This document shows, piece after piece, positions 28,009 to 36,723 of a stretch of 58,796 nucleotides of DNA; positions within the stretch are counted from its first letter, which is position 1, and each line of letters begins with the position of its first letter. The notes beneath the pieces are model-generated. The model was not told the DNA's origin. It saw only the letters and a list, made by a program, of their open reading frames with translations, and made no database searches. A program made the position numbers and the translations under genes. Origin of the DNA: Pseudomonadota bacterium (GTDB lineage: Bacteria > Pseudomonadota > Gammaproteobacteria > Burkholderiales > Nitrosomonadaceae); assembly GCA_018240285.1 (NCBI GenBank), contig JAFEGA010000023.1, positions 1 to 58,796 of the forward strand, given 5' to 3'.

Positions 28009-30006
28009 ATGAACGGATTTCAAAGAATAGCAGCTGTATCACAGCAACCAGATGATTTTGCGGGTAACGGTGAAGCACCTGAGTCGTATACAGCGCCAGC
28101 CCTGAATCAGGATGGGATCAATGCCATCGAGCTGGATACGAAATTCAATCAAGCGCGCACGGCCATGCTGGCACTGCAGAATCCTGACGGACATTGGTGT
28201 TTTCCGCTCGAAGCCGACTGTACCATTCCGGCTGAGTATATTTTGATGATGCATTTCATGGATGAAATCGACGTCATTCTGGAAAACAAAATCGCCCGTT
28301 TTATCCGTGATAAGCAGGATATGACGCACGGCGGCTGGCCGCTCTACTATGGCGGTGCGTTTGACATCAGCTGCACGATTAAATCGTATTATGCGCTGAA
28401 GCTGGCGGGTGATTCGACCGATGCGCCGCACATGGTGCGCGCACGGGACGCTATTCTGCAGCGTGGCGGGGCAGCCAAAGCGAATGTTTTTACCCGTTTG
28501 CTGCTGGCCATGTACGATCAGATCCCGTGGCGCGGCGTACCGGTGGTGCCGTCGGAACTGGTATTGTTGCCCAGCTGGTTTCCTTTTCATATCAGCAAGG
28601 TTTCTTATTGGTCGCGCACGGTGATGATCCCGCTGTCCATTCTGTGTACCATGAAAGCGCGTGCGATCAATCCGCGCAAAGTGAATATTCGCGAATTGTT
28701 CATTGTGCCGCCCGAAGAGGAAAAAAACTATTTTCCCAAGGCGGATACGTTGCTGAAGCGCGCTTTTATGCTGGTTGAACGTATCTTGTCGCGCATCGAA
28801 CCAAAACTGCCGCAATCGATCCGGCAATATTCGATTCGCAAGGCGGAACGCTGGACGCTCGAACGCCTGAACGGTGAATGCGGTATCGGCGCCATTTTTC
28901 CGGCCATGGTCAATGCGCATGAGGCGCTGACTTTGCTCGGTTATGACTATGATCATCCGAACCGCGTGCAATGCCGCAATGCGTTGCGCGGATTGCTGGT
29001 CGACGAAGGCGAACGCTCCTGGTGTCAACCATGCACATCGCCGGTCTGGGATACGGTGTTAACAAGCCTGGCGCTACAGGAAGATCCCACAACCGATCAG
29101 GAACCGGTAATGAGGGCGTTGGATTGGCTGGTCGAGCAGCAGGTTCTGGATGAGCCTGGCGATTGGCGCGATAAGCGTCCCGATCTGCCCGGCGGCGGCT
29201 GGGCTTTCCAGTATGCCAATCCGCATTATCCGGATCTCGATGATACTGCCGCGGTGGGCTGGGCATTAGAGCAGGGTGGAGCGGAGCGGCATCATAAATC
29301 GCTGGAACGCGCAGCCAATTGGCTTGCGGGTATGCAGTCGCGCAATGGTGGTTTTGCCGCTTTCGACATTGATAATGTCTATCACTACTTGAATGAAATT
29401 CCATTCGCCGATCACGGCGCATTGATCGATCCGCCTACCAGCGACGTGACGGCGCGCTGCGTCGGTTTGCTAGGAAAATACGGTAAGCATCAGCGTGAAG
29501 TGTGGCGCGGCATCAGTTTTTTACTGCGGGAGCAGGAAAAAAACGGTTCGTGGTTCGGGCGCTGGGGCACCAATTATATTTATGGCACTTGGTCGGTTCT
29601 AGAAGCCTTCCGGCTGGCTAAGTTCGATATGCAGCATCATTCGGTGCGCCGTGCTGTGAAGTGGCTGGAATCGGTGCAAAGAGTGGACGGCGGCTGGGGG
29701 GAAACCAATGATTCTTATTTGGATACTCAACTGGCAGGTCGGTTTACTGAAACCAGTACGGCATTCCAAACCGCGTGGGCGGTGTTGGGTCTCATGGCGG
29801 CGGGCGAAGTGAATAGCGAACCGGTGCGCAGGGGTATTCAGTATCTGCTGCGTAACCAGTGTAGCGATCATTTATGGGAAGAACCTTGGTTTACCGCGCC
29901 TGGCTTCCCACGCGTCTTTTATTTGCGCTATCACGGTTATTCAAAATTCTTTCCGTTGTGGGCATTGGCGCGCTACCGGGCTTTGACAAGAGAGGTCGGC
30001 AATTGA
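28009..30006 (+). CDS. shc: Squalene-hopene cyclase
   Basis: Membrane-associated enzyme that cyclises squalene to hopene/hopanol, the core step of hopanoid synthesis. The catalytic DxDD motif is DLDD at residues 409-412, and QW-type repeats are visible along the protein (for example GGWAFQYANPHYPD, NGGFAAFDIDN, GSWFGRWGTNYIYGTW, GGWGETNDSY). Length 665 is normal. Start ATG 28009. Its stop overlaps the hpnG start, so the two are coupled. The G+C content is visibly higher than in the nuo region. Also called hpnF. Confidence 0.96.
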   Translation: MNGFQRIAAVSQQPDDFAGNGEAPESYTAPALNQDGINAIELDTKFNQARTAMLALQNPDGHWCFPLEADCTIPAEYILMMHFMDEIDVILENKIARFIRDKQDMTHGGWPLYYGGAFDISCTIKSYYALKLAGDSTDAPHMVRARDAILQRGGAAKANVFTRLLLAMYDQIPWRGVPVVPSELVLLPSWFPFHISKVSYWSRTVMIPLSILCTMKARAINPRKVNIRELFIVPPEEEKNYFPKADTLLKRAFMLVERILSRIEPKLPQSIRQYSIRKAERWTLERLNGECGIGAIFPAMVNAHEALTLLGYDYDHPNRVQCRNALRGLLVDEGERSWCQPCTSPVWDTVLTSLALQEDPTTDQEPVMRALDWLVEQQVLDEPGDWRDKRPDLPGGGWAFQYANPHYPDLDDTAAVGWALEQGGAERHHKSLERAANWLAGMQSRNGGFAAFDIDNVYHYLNEIPFADHGALIDPPTSDVTARCVGLLGKYGKHQREVWRGISFLLREQEKNGSWFGRWGTNYIYGTWSVLEAFRLAKFDMQHHSVRRAVKWLESVQRVDGGWGETNDSYLDTQLAGRFTETSTAFQTAWAVLGLMAAGEVNSEPVRRGIQYLLRNQCSDHLWEEPWFTAPGFPRVFYLRYHGYSKFFPLWALARYRALTREVGN

Positions 30007-30770
30007 AAATCATTGGCGTTGTTTCGGCGCTGAAATCCGAAGCGAGCTGTTTATTGGAAAAACAGAGCTTTCCGCTTTATCAGGTGGTGGAAATAGGGGA
30101 GAGAACTTCGGTGTGTCTTAGCAGTATCGGCAGTAAAGCGGCGCGAGGAGCAGCGTTGAAATTGCGCGAGCGCGACATCAGTGCGCTGGTTAGTTTCGGC
30201 GTTGCGGCTGCTGTAAACAATGAATTGATTCCCGGTGATCTGGTGTTGCCCGAAGCAGTTACGATGAATGGCGAAATCCTGCCGGTGGATCTGGAGTGGC
30301 GTAACCAGCTGGCAAGTGTAATGTCAAAACAACTGACGGTTGCTGGCGGAATTCTGGCATCTTGTGAAGAACCGCTAACGACAACCGAACAAAAACTTGC
30401 GCTGGGTGAAGCAACAGGCGCATGCGCGGCGGATATGGAAACGGCGGCGATAGCAAAAGTGGCGGCCGATGCCGGTATCTCGTTTCTCGCTATTCGCGCG
30501 ATTGTCGATCCTATCGAATTTTCTCCACCGGAAGCACTGATGAGCGCGGTTTATCCGGATGGCAGCGTGGATGCGATTCAGTTGATTAAATTAATAATGA
30601 GCGGAGCTATATCGATCAAAACGCTGATTCATCTTGGGCTTGGCATGCATGTGGCGCGTTCCGCATTGATTGAAGTCGTGCAAAGAACCGGATTGACTTT
30701 TGCCAGCGACTACATGCCTCCTTACCGTAATTTTCAGGAAAATCAAGGCCAGTCAATCAATAACGAGTGA
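30003..30770 (+). CDS. hpnG: Hopanoid-associated phosphorylase HpnG
   Basis: Nucleoside-phosphorylase-like enzyme that removes adenine from adenosylhopane, producing phosphoribosylhopane on the way to extended hopanoids. The purine-site element ADMETAAIAKVAADAG and the N-terminal IIGVVSALKSEASCLL agree with the family. The open frame runs back into shc, but TTG 30003 overlapping the shc stop (AATTGA) gives the expected N-terminus and 255 residues. Its last 18 bases overlap the convergent exporter gene. hpnH, which supplies adenosylhopane, is not in the window. Confidence 0.9.
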   Translation: MKIIGVVSALKSEASCLLEKQSFPLYQVVEIGERTSVCLSSIGSKAARGAALKLRERDISALVSFGVAAAVNNELIPGDLVLPEAVTMNGEILPVDLEWRNQLASVMSKQLTVAGGILASCEEPLTTTEQKLALGEATGACAADMETAAIAKVAADAGISFLAIRAIVDPIEFSPPEALMSAVYPDGSVDAIQLIKLIMSGAISIKTLIHLGLGMHVARSALIEVVQRTGLTFASDYMPPYRNFQENQGQSINNE

Positions 30771-32525
30771 TTGGAATTGCAATGCGGCCAGTTGTGAGTA
30801 CAGCGGGCTGGATTGCAGTAATTGCGCATGTGTTCCTATCGCATCCAGCCGTCCATGATTGAGCACAGCAATCCGATCGGCGGATTGCACGGTCGCCAGA
30901 CGATGCGCGATAACTAACGTGGTGCGGTTGCGCATCAACTGCTGTAGCGCTTGCTGCACCCAATGCTCGCTTTGTGCATCCAGTGCGCTGGTGGCTTCGT
31001 CTAGTAACAGGATCGGCGCATCGGCTAGAATTGCCCGGGCAATGGCCAGACGCTGTTTCTGCCCGCCCGATAATCCCAATCCGGAATCCCCCAAGTGTGT
31101 TTGATAGCCTTGCGGCAATTGGCAGATAAACTCATGTGCATACGCGGCCATAGCGGCCGCTTCCACTTCTGCATCGCTGGCATTCGGATGGGCATAGCGC
31201 AGATTGTCGCCGATGGTGCCGTAAAACAGTGCCGGATTCTGCGACACCAAAGCAAAGCAGCGGCGTAGTTCAAAAAGATTGAGCTGCCGGATATCGATGC
31301 CCTCCAGTTTTATAGAGCCGGACTGGCTGTCAAAAAAGCGCAGCAACAGATCGAACAAAGTCGATTTGCCTGCGCCGGAAGGACCGACCAGCGCCAGCGT
31401 TTCGCCTGCCCGGACTGTCAAGGTCAGATTGTCGATGGCGAGGACATCGGGGCGGGAAGGGTAGGCGAAGCACAATTGATCGATTTCGATGTTCCCGGAT
31501 ACTGCGGGCAAGGTATGCGGTTTTTGCGGCGATTGAATCAGATTCGGCGCTTGCAATAATTCCACCGTGCGTTCCGCAGCACCGGCGGCGCGCTGTAATT
31601 CGCCGATGACTTCCGAAATGGAAGCAACGGCGGAGCCGACAATGACGCTATAGAAAACAAACGCCGCCAATTCACCCGCGCTGATCCGGCCTTCGATCAC
31701 ATCCAGACCGCCCACCCAGAGCATCACGCCGACTGCACCCATCACCAGCAAAATGACCAGGGTGATCAACAATGAACGTTGCAGCGTGCGTTGTTTGGCG
31801 ACATTAAAGGCTTCTTCGACTTGGGTATGAAAAGTGCGCTGATCGATGGATTGGTGATTATAGGCTTGCACGGTTTTGATCTGCCCGAGCACTTCGCCGA
31901 CATAAGCACCAACGGCAGCTACTTTATCCTGGCTTTGGCGCGATAAGTGCCGCACGCGGCGGCCGTAAATCAGAATCGGCACCACCACCAGCGGTACGCA
32001 AATCATGACCAGTGCAGTCAGCTTCGCATTGGTAATAAACAGCCAGACGATGCCGCCGATCATCATGATCAAATTGCGCAATGCAAACGATATCGACGAG
32101 CCGATCACGGTTTGCAGCAACGTCATATCGGCGGTCAAACGCGATTGGATTTCGAGGCTACGGTTTTCCTCGAAAAAGCCCGGATGCAGATGGATTAAAT
32201 GATTGAATACCCGGCTGCGGACATCGGCAATCACCCGCTCACCCAGCCAGGTAACCCAGTAATAACGTGTAAACGTGCCGATGGCCAAGGCGATCACCAG
32301 CAGTAGAAACATGCCGACATACTGACTCAGCAGTTCTTTGGATTGTGTGGCGAATCCCTGGTCGATCATCAGCCGGATGCCTTGTCCAATCGACAGGGTA
32401 ATTGTCGCTGTAAACAGTAATGCCAGTAAGCTGTAAACAACCTGGCGCCGGTACGGCGTAACGAACTGCGCTGCTTGTTTTATGGCGTGCCAGCGGGTTT
32501 GCTTATTCTTGCCGGAATCTGTCAT
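30753..32525 (-). CDS. MsbA-like ABC exporter (fused permease and ATPase)
   Basis: Half-transporter of the lipid/multidrug exporter type, expected to dimerise in the inner membrane. The first 320 residues hold six membrane helices; the ATPase domain follows with Walker A GPSGAGKS, signature LSGGQKQR and Walker B ILLLDEATSALD. Length 590 is normal. The substrate cannot be read from the sequence; MsbA (lipid A-core) and other lipid exporters are closest in design. It is convergent with hpnG and overlaps it by 18 bases, which hints at, but does not prove, a role in lipid handling. Confidence 0.9.
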   Translation of the reverse strand: MTDSGKNKQTRWHAIKQAAQFVTPYRRQVVYSLLALLFTATITLSIGQGIRLMIDQGFATQSKELLSQYVGMFLLLVIALAIGTFTRYYWVTWLGERVIADVRSRVFNHLIHLHPGFFEENRSLEIQSRLTADMTLLQTVIGSSISFALRNLIMMIGGIVWLFITNAKLTALVMICVPLVVVPILIYGRRVRHLSRQSQDKVAAVGAYVGEVLGQIKTVQAYNHQSIDQRTFHTQVEEAFNVAKQRTLQRSLLITLVILLVMGAVGVMLWVGGLDVIEGRISAGELAAFVFYSVIVGSAVASISEVIGELQRAAGAAERTVELLQAPNLIQSPQKPHTLPAVSGNIEIDQLCFAYPSRPDVLAIDNLTLTVRAGETLALVGPSGAGKSTLFDLLLRFFDSQSGSIKLEGIDIRQLNLFELRRCFALVSQNPALFYGTIGDNLRYAHPNASDAEVEAAAMAAYAHEFICQLPQGYQTHLGDSGLGLSGGQKQRLAIARAILADAPILLLDEATSALDAQSEHWVQQALQQLMRNRTTLVIAHRLATVQSADRIAVLNHGRLDAIGTHAQLLQSSPLYSQLAALQFQSLVID

Positions 32526-32579
32526 GAATTAATCCAGCAAAATCGCGGGCAATACTGAAATCACAGTAAATTGGGAAGA

Positions 32580-33029
32580 TTAGTCTTGAGAAGCCGGTTT
32601 TTTCACAAACCCGGCGATGAGCAAAATCCACGCGACAATTAAACTGAGAATTGCCGGGATGTGCGTCAATTTCACAAACTGTTCTTGCCACACGGTACCC
32701 CCGATTGCGCCAGCTTCTTTAGCGGCAATGGAAAGAGATTCGGAGGTGCCCCACCAGGCGTTGGCGATTTCGGAAATAACCGTGAGCCACGTCAAGCAAA
32801 CCGCTCCCAGCATGATCAGAGCCGAGCGCGCGCTCACCTTGTGCGGCAACGTAAGAAGCAATACCGCCATCAAAATGAACAACATGCCGTTCAGTACGGC
32901 TTGAATGTGCGCGCTCAGGGCTAATCGCGGAAAAGGCGTATGCGGTATCACCAATCCCCAGACGATGCCGACCAACACCAATGCTAGACCGTGGATCAGG
33001 ATTTGTTTTGCTCGGCTTTGTACATTCAT
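32580..33029 (-). CDS. Four-helix membrane protein resembling hydroxylaminobenzene mutase
   Basis: A 149-residue protein with four hydrophobic segments (about 10-29, 38-62, 70-90, 120-143). The segment RLALSAHIQAVLNGMLFILM resembles the core of the hydroxylaminobenzene mutase (HabA/HabB) and styrene oxide isomerase membrane family, where a conserved SAH...NG motif occurs. HabB converts hydroxylaminobenzene to 2-aminophenol. A good Shine-Dalgarno (GGGAGA) precedes ATG 33029. It lies between ppiC and the exporter on the same strand. The family call is from memory of the motif; the substrate is unknown. Confidence 0.55.
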   Translation of the reverse strand: MNVQSRAKQILIHGLALVLVGIVWGLVIPHTPFPRLALSAHIQAVLNGMLFILMAVLLLTLPHKVSARSALIMLGAVCLTWLTVISEIANAWWGTSESLSIAAKEAGAIGGTVWQEQFVKLTHIPAILSLIVAWILLIAGFVKKPASQD

Positions 33030-33104
33030 GCTGTTTCTCCCGAGTGTGCTAACTTGCTTGCGGCAATGTTTTTGGGATTATCTTAAAGAAAAAAACCGGT
33101 AACT

Positions 33105-33386
33105 CTAATCACTCCGTTTCGTCACTTCCACCAGATGATACCCAAATTGCGTTTTAACCGGGCCTTGCACTTCGCCGACCGGTGCGCTGAATACGACGGT
33201 ATCGAATTCCTTGACCATTTGGCCGCGGCCGAATTCGCCTAAATCGCCGCCTTGTTTGCCGGATGGGCAGAGTGAGTGTTGTTGCGCGATTTCGGCGAAA
33301 CTGGCACCGCTGGCGATTTCCGCTTTCAGGTTGTTACATTGTTCTTCGGTTTTGACCAAGATGTGTCGTGCGCTGGCTCGTGCCAT
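33105..33386 (-). CDS. ppiC: Parvulin-type peptidyl-prolyl isomerase
   Basis: Single-domain cytoplasmic parvulin of 93 residues that speeds cis-trans isomerisation of prolyl bonds. The whole PpiC fold is present: ARHILVKTEEQC at the start with the first active-site His, SLCPSGKQGGDLGEFGRGQM in the centre, and GPVKTQFGYHLVEVT with the second active-site His at the end. No signal peptide. A clear AGGAGA lies before the ATG at 33386. It may be co-transcribed with the downstream membrane protein at 32580. Confidence 0.93.
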   Translation of the reverse strand: MARASARHILVKTEEQCNNLKAEIASGASFAEIAQQHSLCPSGKQGGDLGEFGRGQMVKEFDTVVFSAPVGEVQGPVKTQFGYHLVEVTKRSD

Positions 33387-33493
33387 GGGGTTCTCCTGTA
33401 TTTATTAAAAATAATTTTTCGTACGTGATACATTTAAGCACAGATTGGCGTGCTGGTTGAAGCATTGTGCTATTTTTACATGGAGAGGATTTG

Positions 33494-33520
33494 ATGAATT
33501 TTTGTGTGGTGCTGGTGTAA
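33494..33520 (+). CDS. Eight-codon leader ORF abutting the ABC ATPase start
   Basis: ATG 33494 opens an ORF reading MNFCVVLV and stopping at TAA 33518-33520, directly against the ATG of the ABC ATPase at 33521. It has a strong Shine-Dalgarno, GGAGAGG (33482-33488), at good spacing, whereas the ATPase itself has only a weak GGTG. This arrangement predicts that ribosomes finishing the leader re-initiate on the ATPase. Whether the peptide has a function is unknown. Confidence 0.45.
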   Translation: MNFCVVLV

Positions 33521-34186
33521 ATGCTTGAGTTAATCGATGTCAACAAAGCGTATGCCGGAGGGCGCAGGGTGCTGGCTGGTTTGAGTTACACGCTGAACGC
33601 CGGTGAGTATGTTGCCGTCATGGGCGAGTCCGGGGTGGGCAAGTCGACGCTGTTGAATCTGATCGCCGGGTTGGATGCTCCGGATTCGGGTGAGATTTTG
33701 ATTAACGGTGTGGCGATTTCCTCGCTGGATGACGATGCCGCGACGCAATTGCGGCGCGAGCAGTTCGGATTTGTTTTCCAGGCGTTTCATGTGCTGCCGC
33801 ACTTGACGCTGGCGCAGAATATCGCGTTGCCGCTGCTGCTGAACGGTAAAACCACGGAACGTGTGCAGCAGATGCTGGAGCAGGTTGGGTTGCAGGGGCG
33901 CGGCGATCATTTTCCCCGCCAGCTGTCCGGCGGCGAATTGCAGCGCGTAGCGATCGCGCGGGCGCTGGTGCACCGGCCGAAATTGGTGCTGGCAGATGAG
34001 CCGACCGGCAACCTCGATCCCGATACCGCGCATGAAATCCTGCAGTTGATGCGCGCGGAAATCAAAGCTAACGGCGCAATGGGCATTCTGGTGACGCATT
34101 CGCATTCTGCTGCTGCGACGGCGGATCGGGTGCTGAATTTGACCAAGGATGGTTTGCATCCGGTCAAATCGGGCGATAACGCATGA
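33521..34186 (+). CDS. ABC transporter ATP-binding protein (LolD/YbbA type)
   Basis: Cytoplasmic ATPase of the LolD/MacB/YbbA group. Motifs: Walker A GESGVGKS, the LolD-type Q-loop FVFQAFHVLPHLTLAQNI, signature LSGGELQR and Walker B LVLADEPTGNLD. Length 221 is typical. The start ATG 33521 abuts the stop of an 8-codon leader ORF and its own Shine-Dalgarno is weak. The last four bases overlap the permease start (ATGA), so ATPase and permease form one operon with the lipocalin gene. Confidence 0.92.
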   Translation: MLELIDVNKAYAGGRRVLAGLSYTLNAGEYVAVMGESGVGKSTLLNLIAGLDAPDSGEILINGVAISSLDDDAATQLRREQFGFVFQAFHVLPHLTLAQNIALPLLLNGKTTERVQQMLEQVGLQGRGDHFPRQLSGGELQRVAIARALVHRPKLVLADEPTGNLDPDTAHEILQLMRAEIKANGAMGILVTHSHSAAATADRVLNLTKDGLHPVKSGDNA

Positions 34187-36723
34187 ACTCGGCAGTGTTA
34201 TCGCGCTGGCTGCTCACCGGTGAGTGGCGCGCGCACTGGCTGCAAGTGAGCGTGGCGCTGATCGCCATTGCCATCGGCGTGGCTATGGCGTTTTCCATTC
34301 ATTTGATCAATACCGCCGCTTTCAACGAATTCTCCGCTGCCAGCAAAAGTTTGTCCGGGCAATCGGATTTGCAAGTGCGCGGGCGCAAGGCGTTCTTTGA
34401 TGAAGCGCTGTATCCCGTGCTGGTCAAACACGACGGTGTTGCGGTGGCGAATCCGGTGCTGGAATTCGACGTCGTGATACCGGGCAAAGAGCAGAATAGA
34501 AACGATCACAAGCTGAAAATCATCGGTACCGACATGTTCCGGGCGATCCAGATTTCGCCTGATTTGCTCGGTTTGACCGCAGAAGGAAAAACGCTCGACC
34601 GGCTGGCGGATGATGCCATTTTTCTGTCGCCTGCCGCGATGGAGTGGTTGCAAGTGCAGCAAGGCGATGCATTGCAGTTGTACGCCGGATTGCAAACCAT
34701 CACGCTGCGTGTGGCCGGAGGATTAGTGCGTGCACGCGCGGGGCAGCGCATTGCGGTGATGGACATCGGCGCGGCGCAGTGGCGCTTTCAACATCTTGGC
34801 GTGTTGTCGCGTATCGAGTTGAAGCTGCGTGATGGCGTCAATCATGCGGCGTTCAAAGCCAAGTTAACTGAAGAATTGGGCGATGCGTATTGGGTGACTG
34901 AGATCGTGGATCAGGAAAAGCGCATTGCCAATATGTCGCGCGCTTATCGCATCAACTTGAACATGCTGGCGCTGGTGGCTCTGTTTACCGGTACCTTTCT
35001 AGTATTTTCCACGCAAGCGCTGTCGGTCATCCGGCGGCGCCGGCAATTTGCGTTGCTGCGCGTACTGGGGTTTACGCGGCGGCAATTGCTGCGGCAGATC
35101 GTGACCGAAGGCGGAATTCTGGGGGTGGCTGGCTCGTTGCTGGGGGTGGCGCTGGGTTATGCAGTGGCAGTGCTGGCGATCCGGTTGCTGGGTGGCGATT
35201 TAGGCACTAATTTTTTTCCGGGTGTTAAACCGGGCATTCATTTCGATCTCTGGGATGCGGTGCTATTTTTTACCGTGGGTTTGGCCGTGACACTGTTGGG
35301 TAGCCTCATTCCGGCTTTGGAAGCGGCGCGCGCCAAACCAGCCGTGGCATTGCGTTCCGGCAGCGAGGATACGGCGATGGCGAAATTGTCCACACCGTGG
35401 TTTGCGTTGATTTGCTTGTCAGTTGCAGCGATATTCACGCAATTGCCGCCGGTTTTCGAGTTGCCCATTTTCGGTTATCTGGCCATTGTATTGCTGCTGA
35501 TCGGTGGCATTGCGCTGATGCCGCGTTTGACCGCAGGGTTCTTTTCGGTTTTGTCGAATCAATGGCAGCAGCGCCGGAGCGGTGTTGTGTCTACGCTGGT
35601 GTTGGCGCGTCTGGCGAATGCGCCGAATCAGGCCGCCATTGCGCTGGGCGGGATATTGGCAAGTTTTAGCTTGATGGTGGCGATGGCGATCATGGTGACG
35701 AGTTTTCGTATTTCGATCGATCATTGGCTGGGACGTGTGCTGCCGGCCGATTTGTACGTGCGCGCCGCGGCCAGTGGCGATTTGCAAGCGGATGCGCAAC
35801 AGGCGATTGCCGGATTGCCCGGTTTTGATCGGGTGGATTTTTTCCGTACCCAGCAACTGACGCTGGATGTCAACCGGCCGGAAATCACGTTGTTCGCGCG
35901 GCCTGTCGATCAGGCCGATCCTCGTAACACATTACCGTTGACGGATGACATGATCGCTCCTGGAGTGCTGCCGGAGAACGCCATGCCGGTGTGGGTGTCG
36001 GAAGCGATGGTGGATTTGTACGGCTACCGGGTAGGGGATAAAGTGACGTTGCCCATTGGTGCAACAGCCAGTGAATTTCTGGTTGCCGGGGTATGGCGCG
36101 ATTATGGCCGTCAATTCGGTGCGATTCAGATGCAATTGGCGGATTATCAGGCATTGACCGGCGATCTGGGCATCAATACCGTGGCCTTGTGGGTGCAACC
36201 GGGCGTCAGTATCGATGTGGCTATTGCCGGATTGCGCCAGTTGCCCTTCGGTGGCGCATTGGAGATATCGCGTTCGAGCGATATGCGCGCGTTGAGTCTG
36301 GAAATTTTCGACCGCAGCTTTGCGGTTACGTATTTGCTGGAGCTGATTGCCGTAGTGATCGGCTTGCTCGGTGTGGCAGCGAGTTTTTCCGCGCAGACGC
36401 TGGCACGCATCAAGGAATTCGGTATGTTGCGGCATATCGGTGTGATGCGGCAGCAGATTCTTGCAATGCTGGCGGCGGAAGGCGGTTTGCTGACCGCGCT
36501 GGGCATGGTTCTGGGGTTTGTATTGGGATGGAGTATCAGCCTGATTCTGGTATTTATCGTCAATCCGCAATCTTTCCATTGGACGATGGAGTTGCATCTG
36601 CCGTGGAATTGGCTGGCCATGATCGCCGTGATCATGCTGGTTGCGGCGGCGTTGACGGCATTGCTGGCTGGACGGCGGGCAGTTTCCGGTGAAGTGGTAC
36701 GCGCGGTGAAGGAGGATTGGTAA
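34183..36723 (+). CDS. FtsX-family ABC transporter permease, large double-domain type
   Basis: An 846-residue inner-membrane protein. It has an N-terminal helix (about 21-45), a periplasmic MacB-like domain, three helices around 265-380 in the first FtsX domain (FLVFSTQALSVIRRRRQFAL and following), further helices near 405-520, a second periplasmic stretch and a second FtsX domain with three helices at 720-835. This is the YbbP-type architecture, which extracts or moves lipophilic substrates by mechanotransmission rather than import. It is paired with the LolD-like ATPase and followed by a secreted lipocalin, whose gene overlaps its stop. Confidence 0.9.
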   Translation: MNSAVLSRWLLTGEWRAHWLQVSVALIAIAIGVAMAFSIHLINTAAFNEFSAASKSLSGQSDLQVRGRKAFFDEALYPVLVKHDGVAVANPVLEFDVVIPGKEQNRNDHKLKIIGTDMFRAIQISPDLLGLTAEGKTLDRLADDAIFLSPAAMEWLQVQQGDALQLYAGLQTITLRVAGGLVRARAGQRIAVMDIGAAQWRFQHLGVLSRIELKLRDGVNHAAFKAKLTEELGDAYWVTEIVDQEKRIANMSRAYRINLNMLALVALFTGTFLVFSTQALSVIRRRRQFALLRVLGFTRRQLLRQIVTEGGILGVAGSLLGVALGYAVAVLAIRLLGGDLGTNFFPGVKPGIHFDLWDAVLFFTVGLAVTLLGSLIPALEAARAKPAVALRSGSEDTAMAKLSTPWFALICLSVAAIFTQLPPVFELPIFGYLAIVLLLIGGIALMPRLTAGFFSVLSNQWQQRRSGVVSTLVLARLANAPNQAAIALGGILASFSLMVAMAIMVTSFRISIDHWLGRVLPADLYVRAAASGDLQADAQQAIAGLPGFDRVDFFRTQQLTLDVNRPEITLFARPVDQADPRNTLPLTDDMIAPGVLPENAMPVWVSEAMVDLYGYRVGDKVTLPIGATASEFLVAGVWRDYGRQFGAIQMQLADYQALTGDLGINTVALWVQPGVSIDVAIAGLRQLPFGGALEISRSSDMRALSLEIFDRSFAVTYLLELIAVVIGLLGVAASFSAQTLARIKEFGMLRHIGVMRQQILAMLAAEGGLLTALGMVLGFVLGWSISLILVFIVNPQSFHWTMELHLPWNWLAMIAVIMLVAAALTALLAGRRAVSGEVVRAVKEDW

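Noticed and set aside
28039..29028. 329-codon minus-strand open frame inside shc
   Set aside because: It is antisense to the conserved N-terminal half of squalene-hopene cyclase, is rich in Arg/His/Gln as expected of a shadow of GC-rich coding DNA, and resembles no protein.
33530..34159. 209-codon minus-strand open frame opposite the ABC ATPase
   Set aside because: Fully antisense to Walker A to Walker B of a clear ABC ATPase; no domain of its own.
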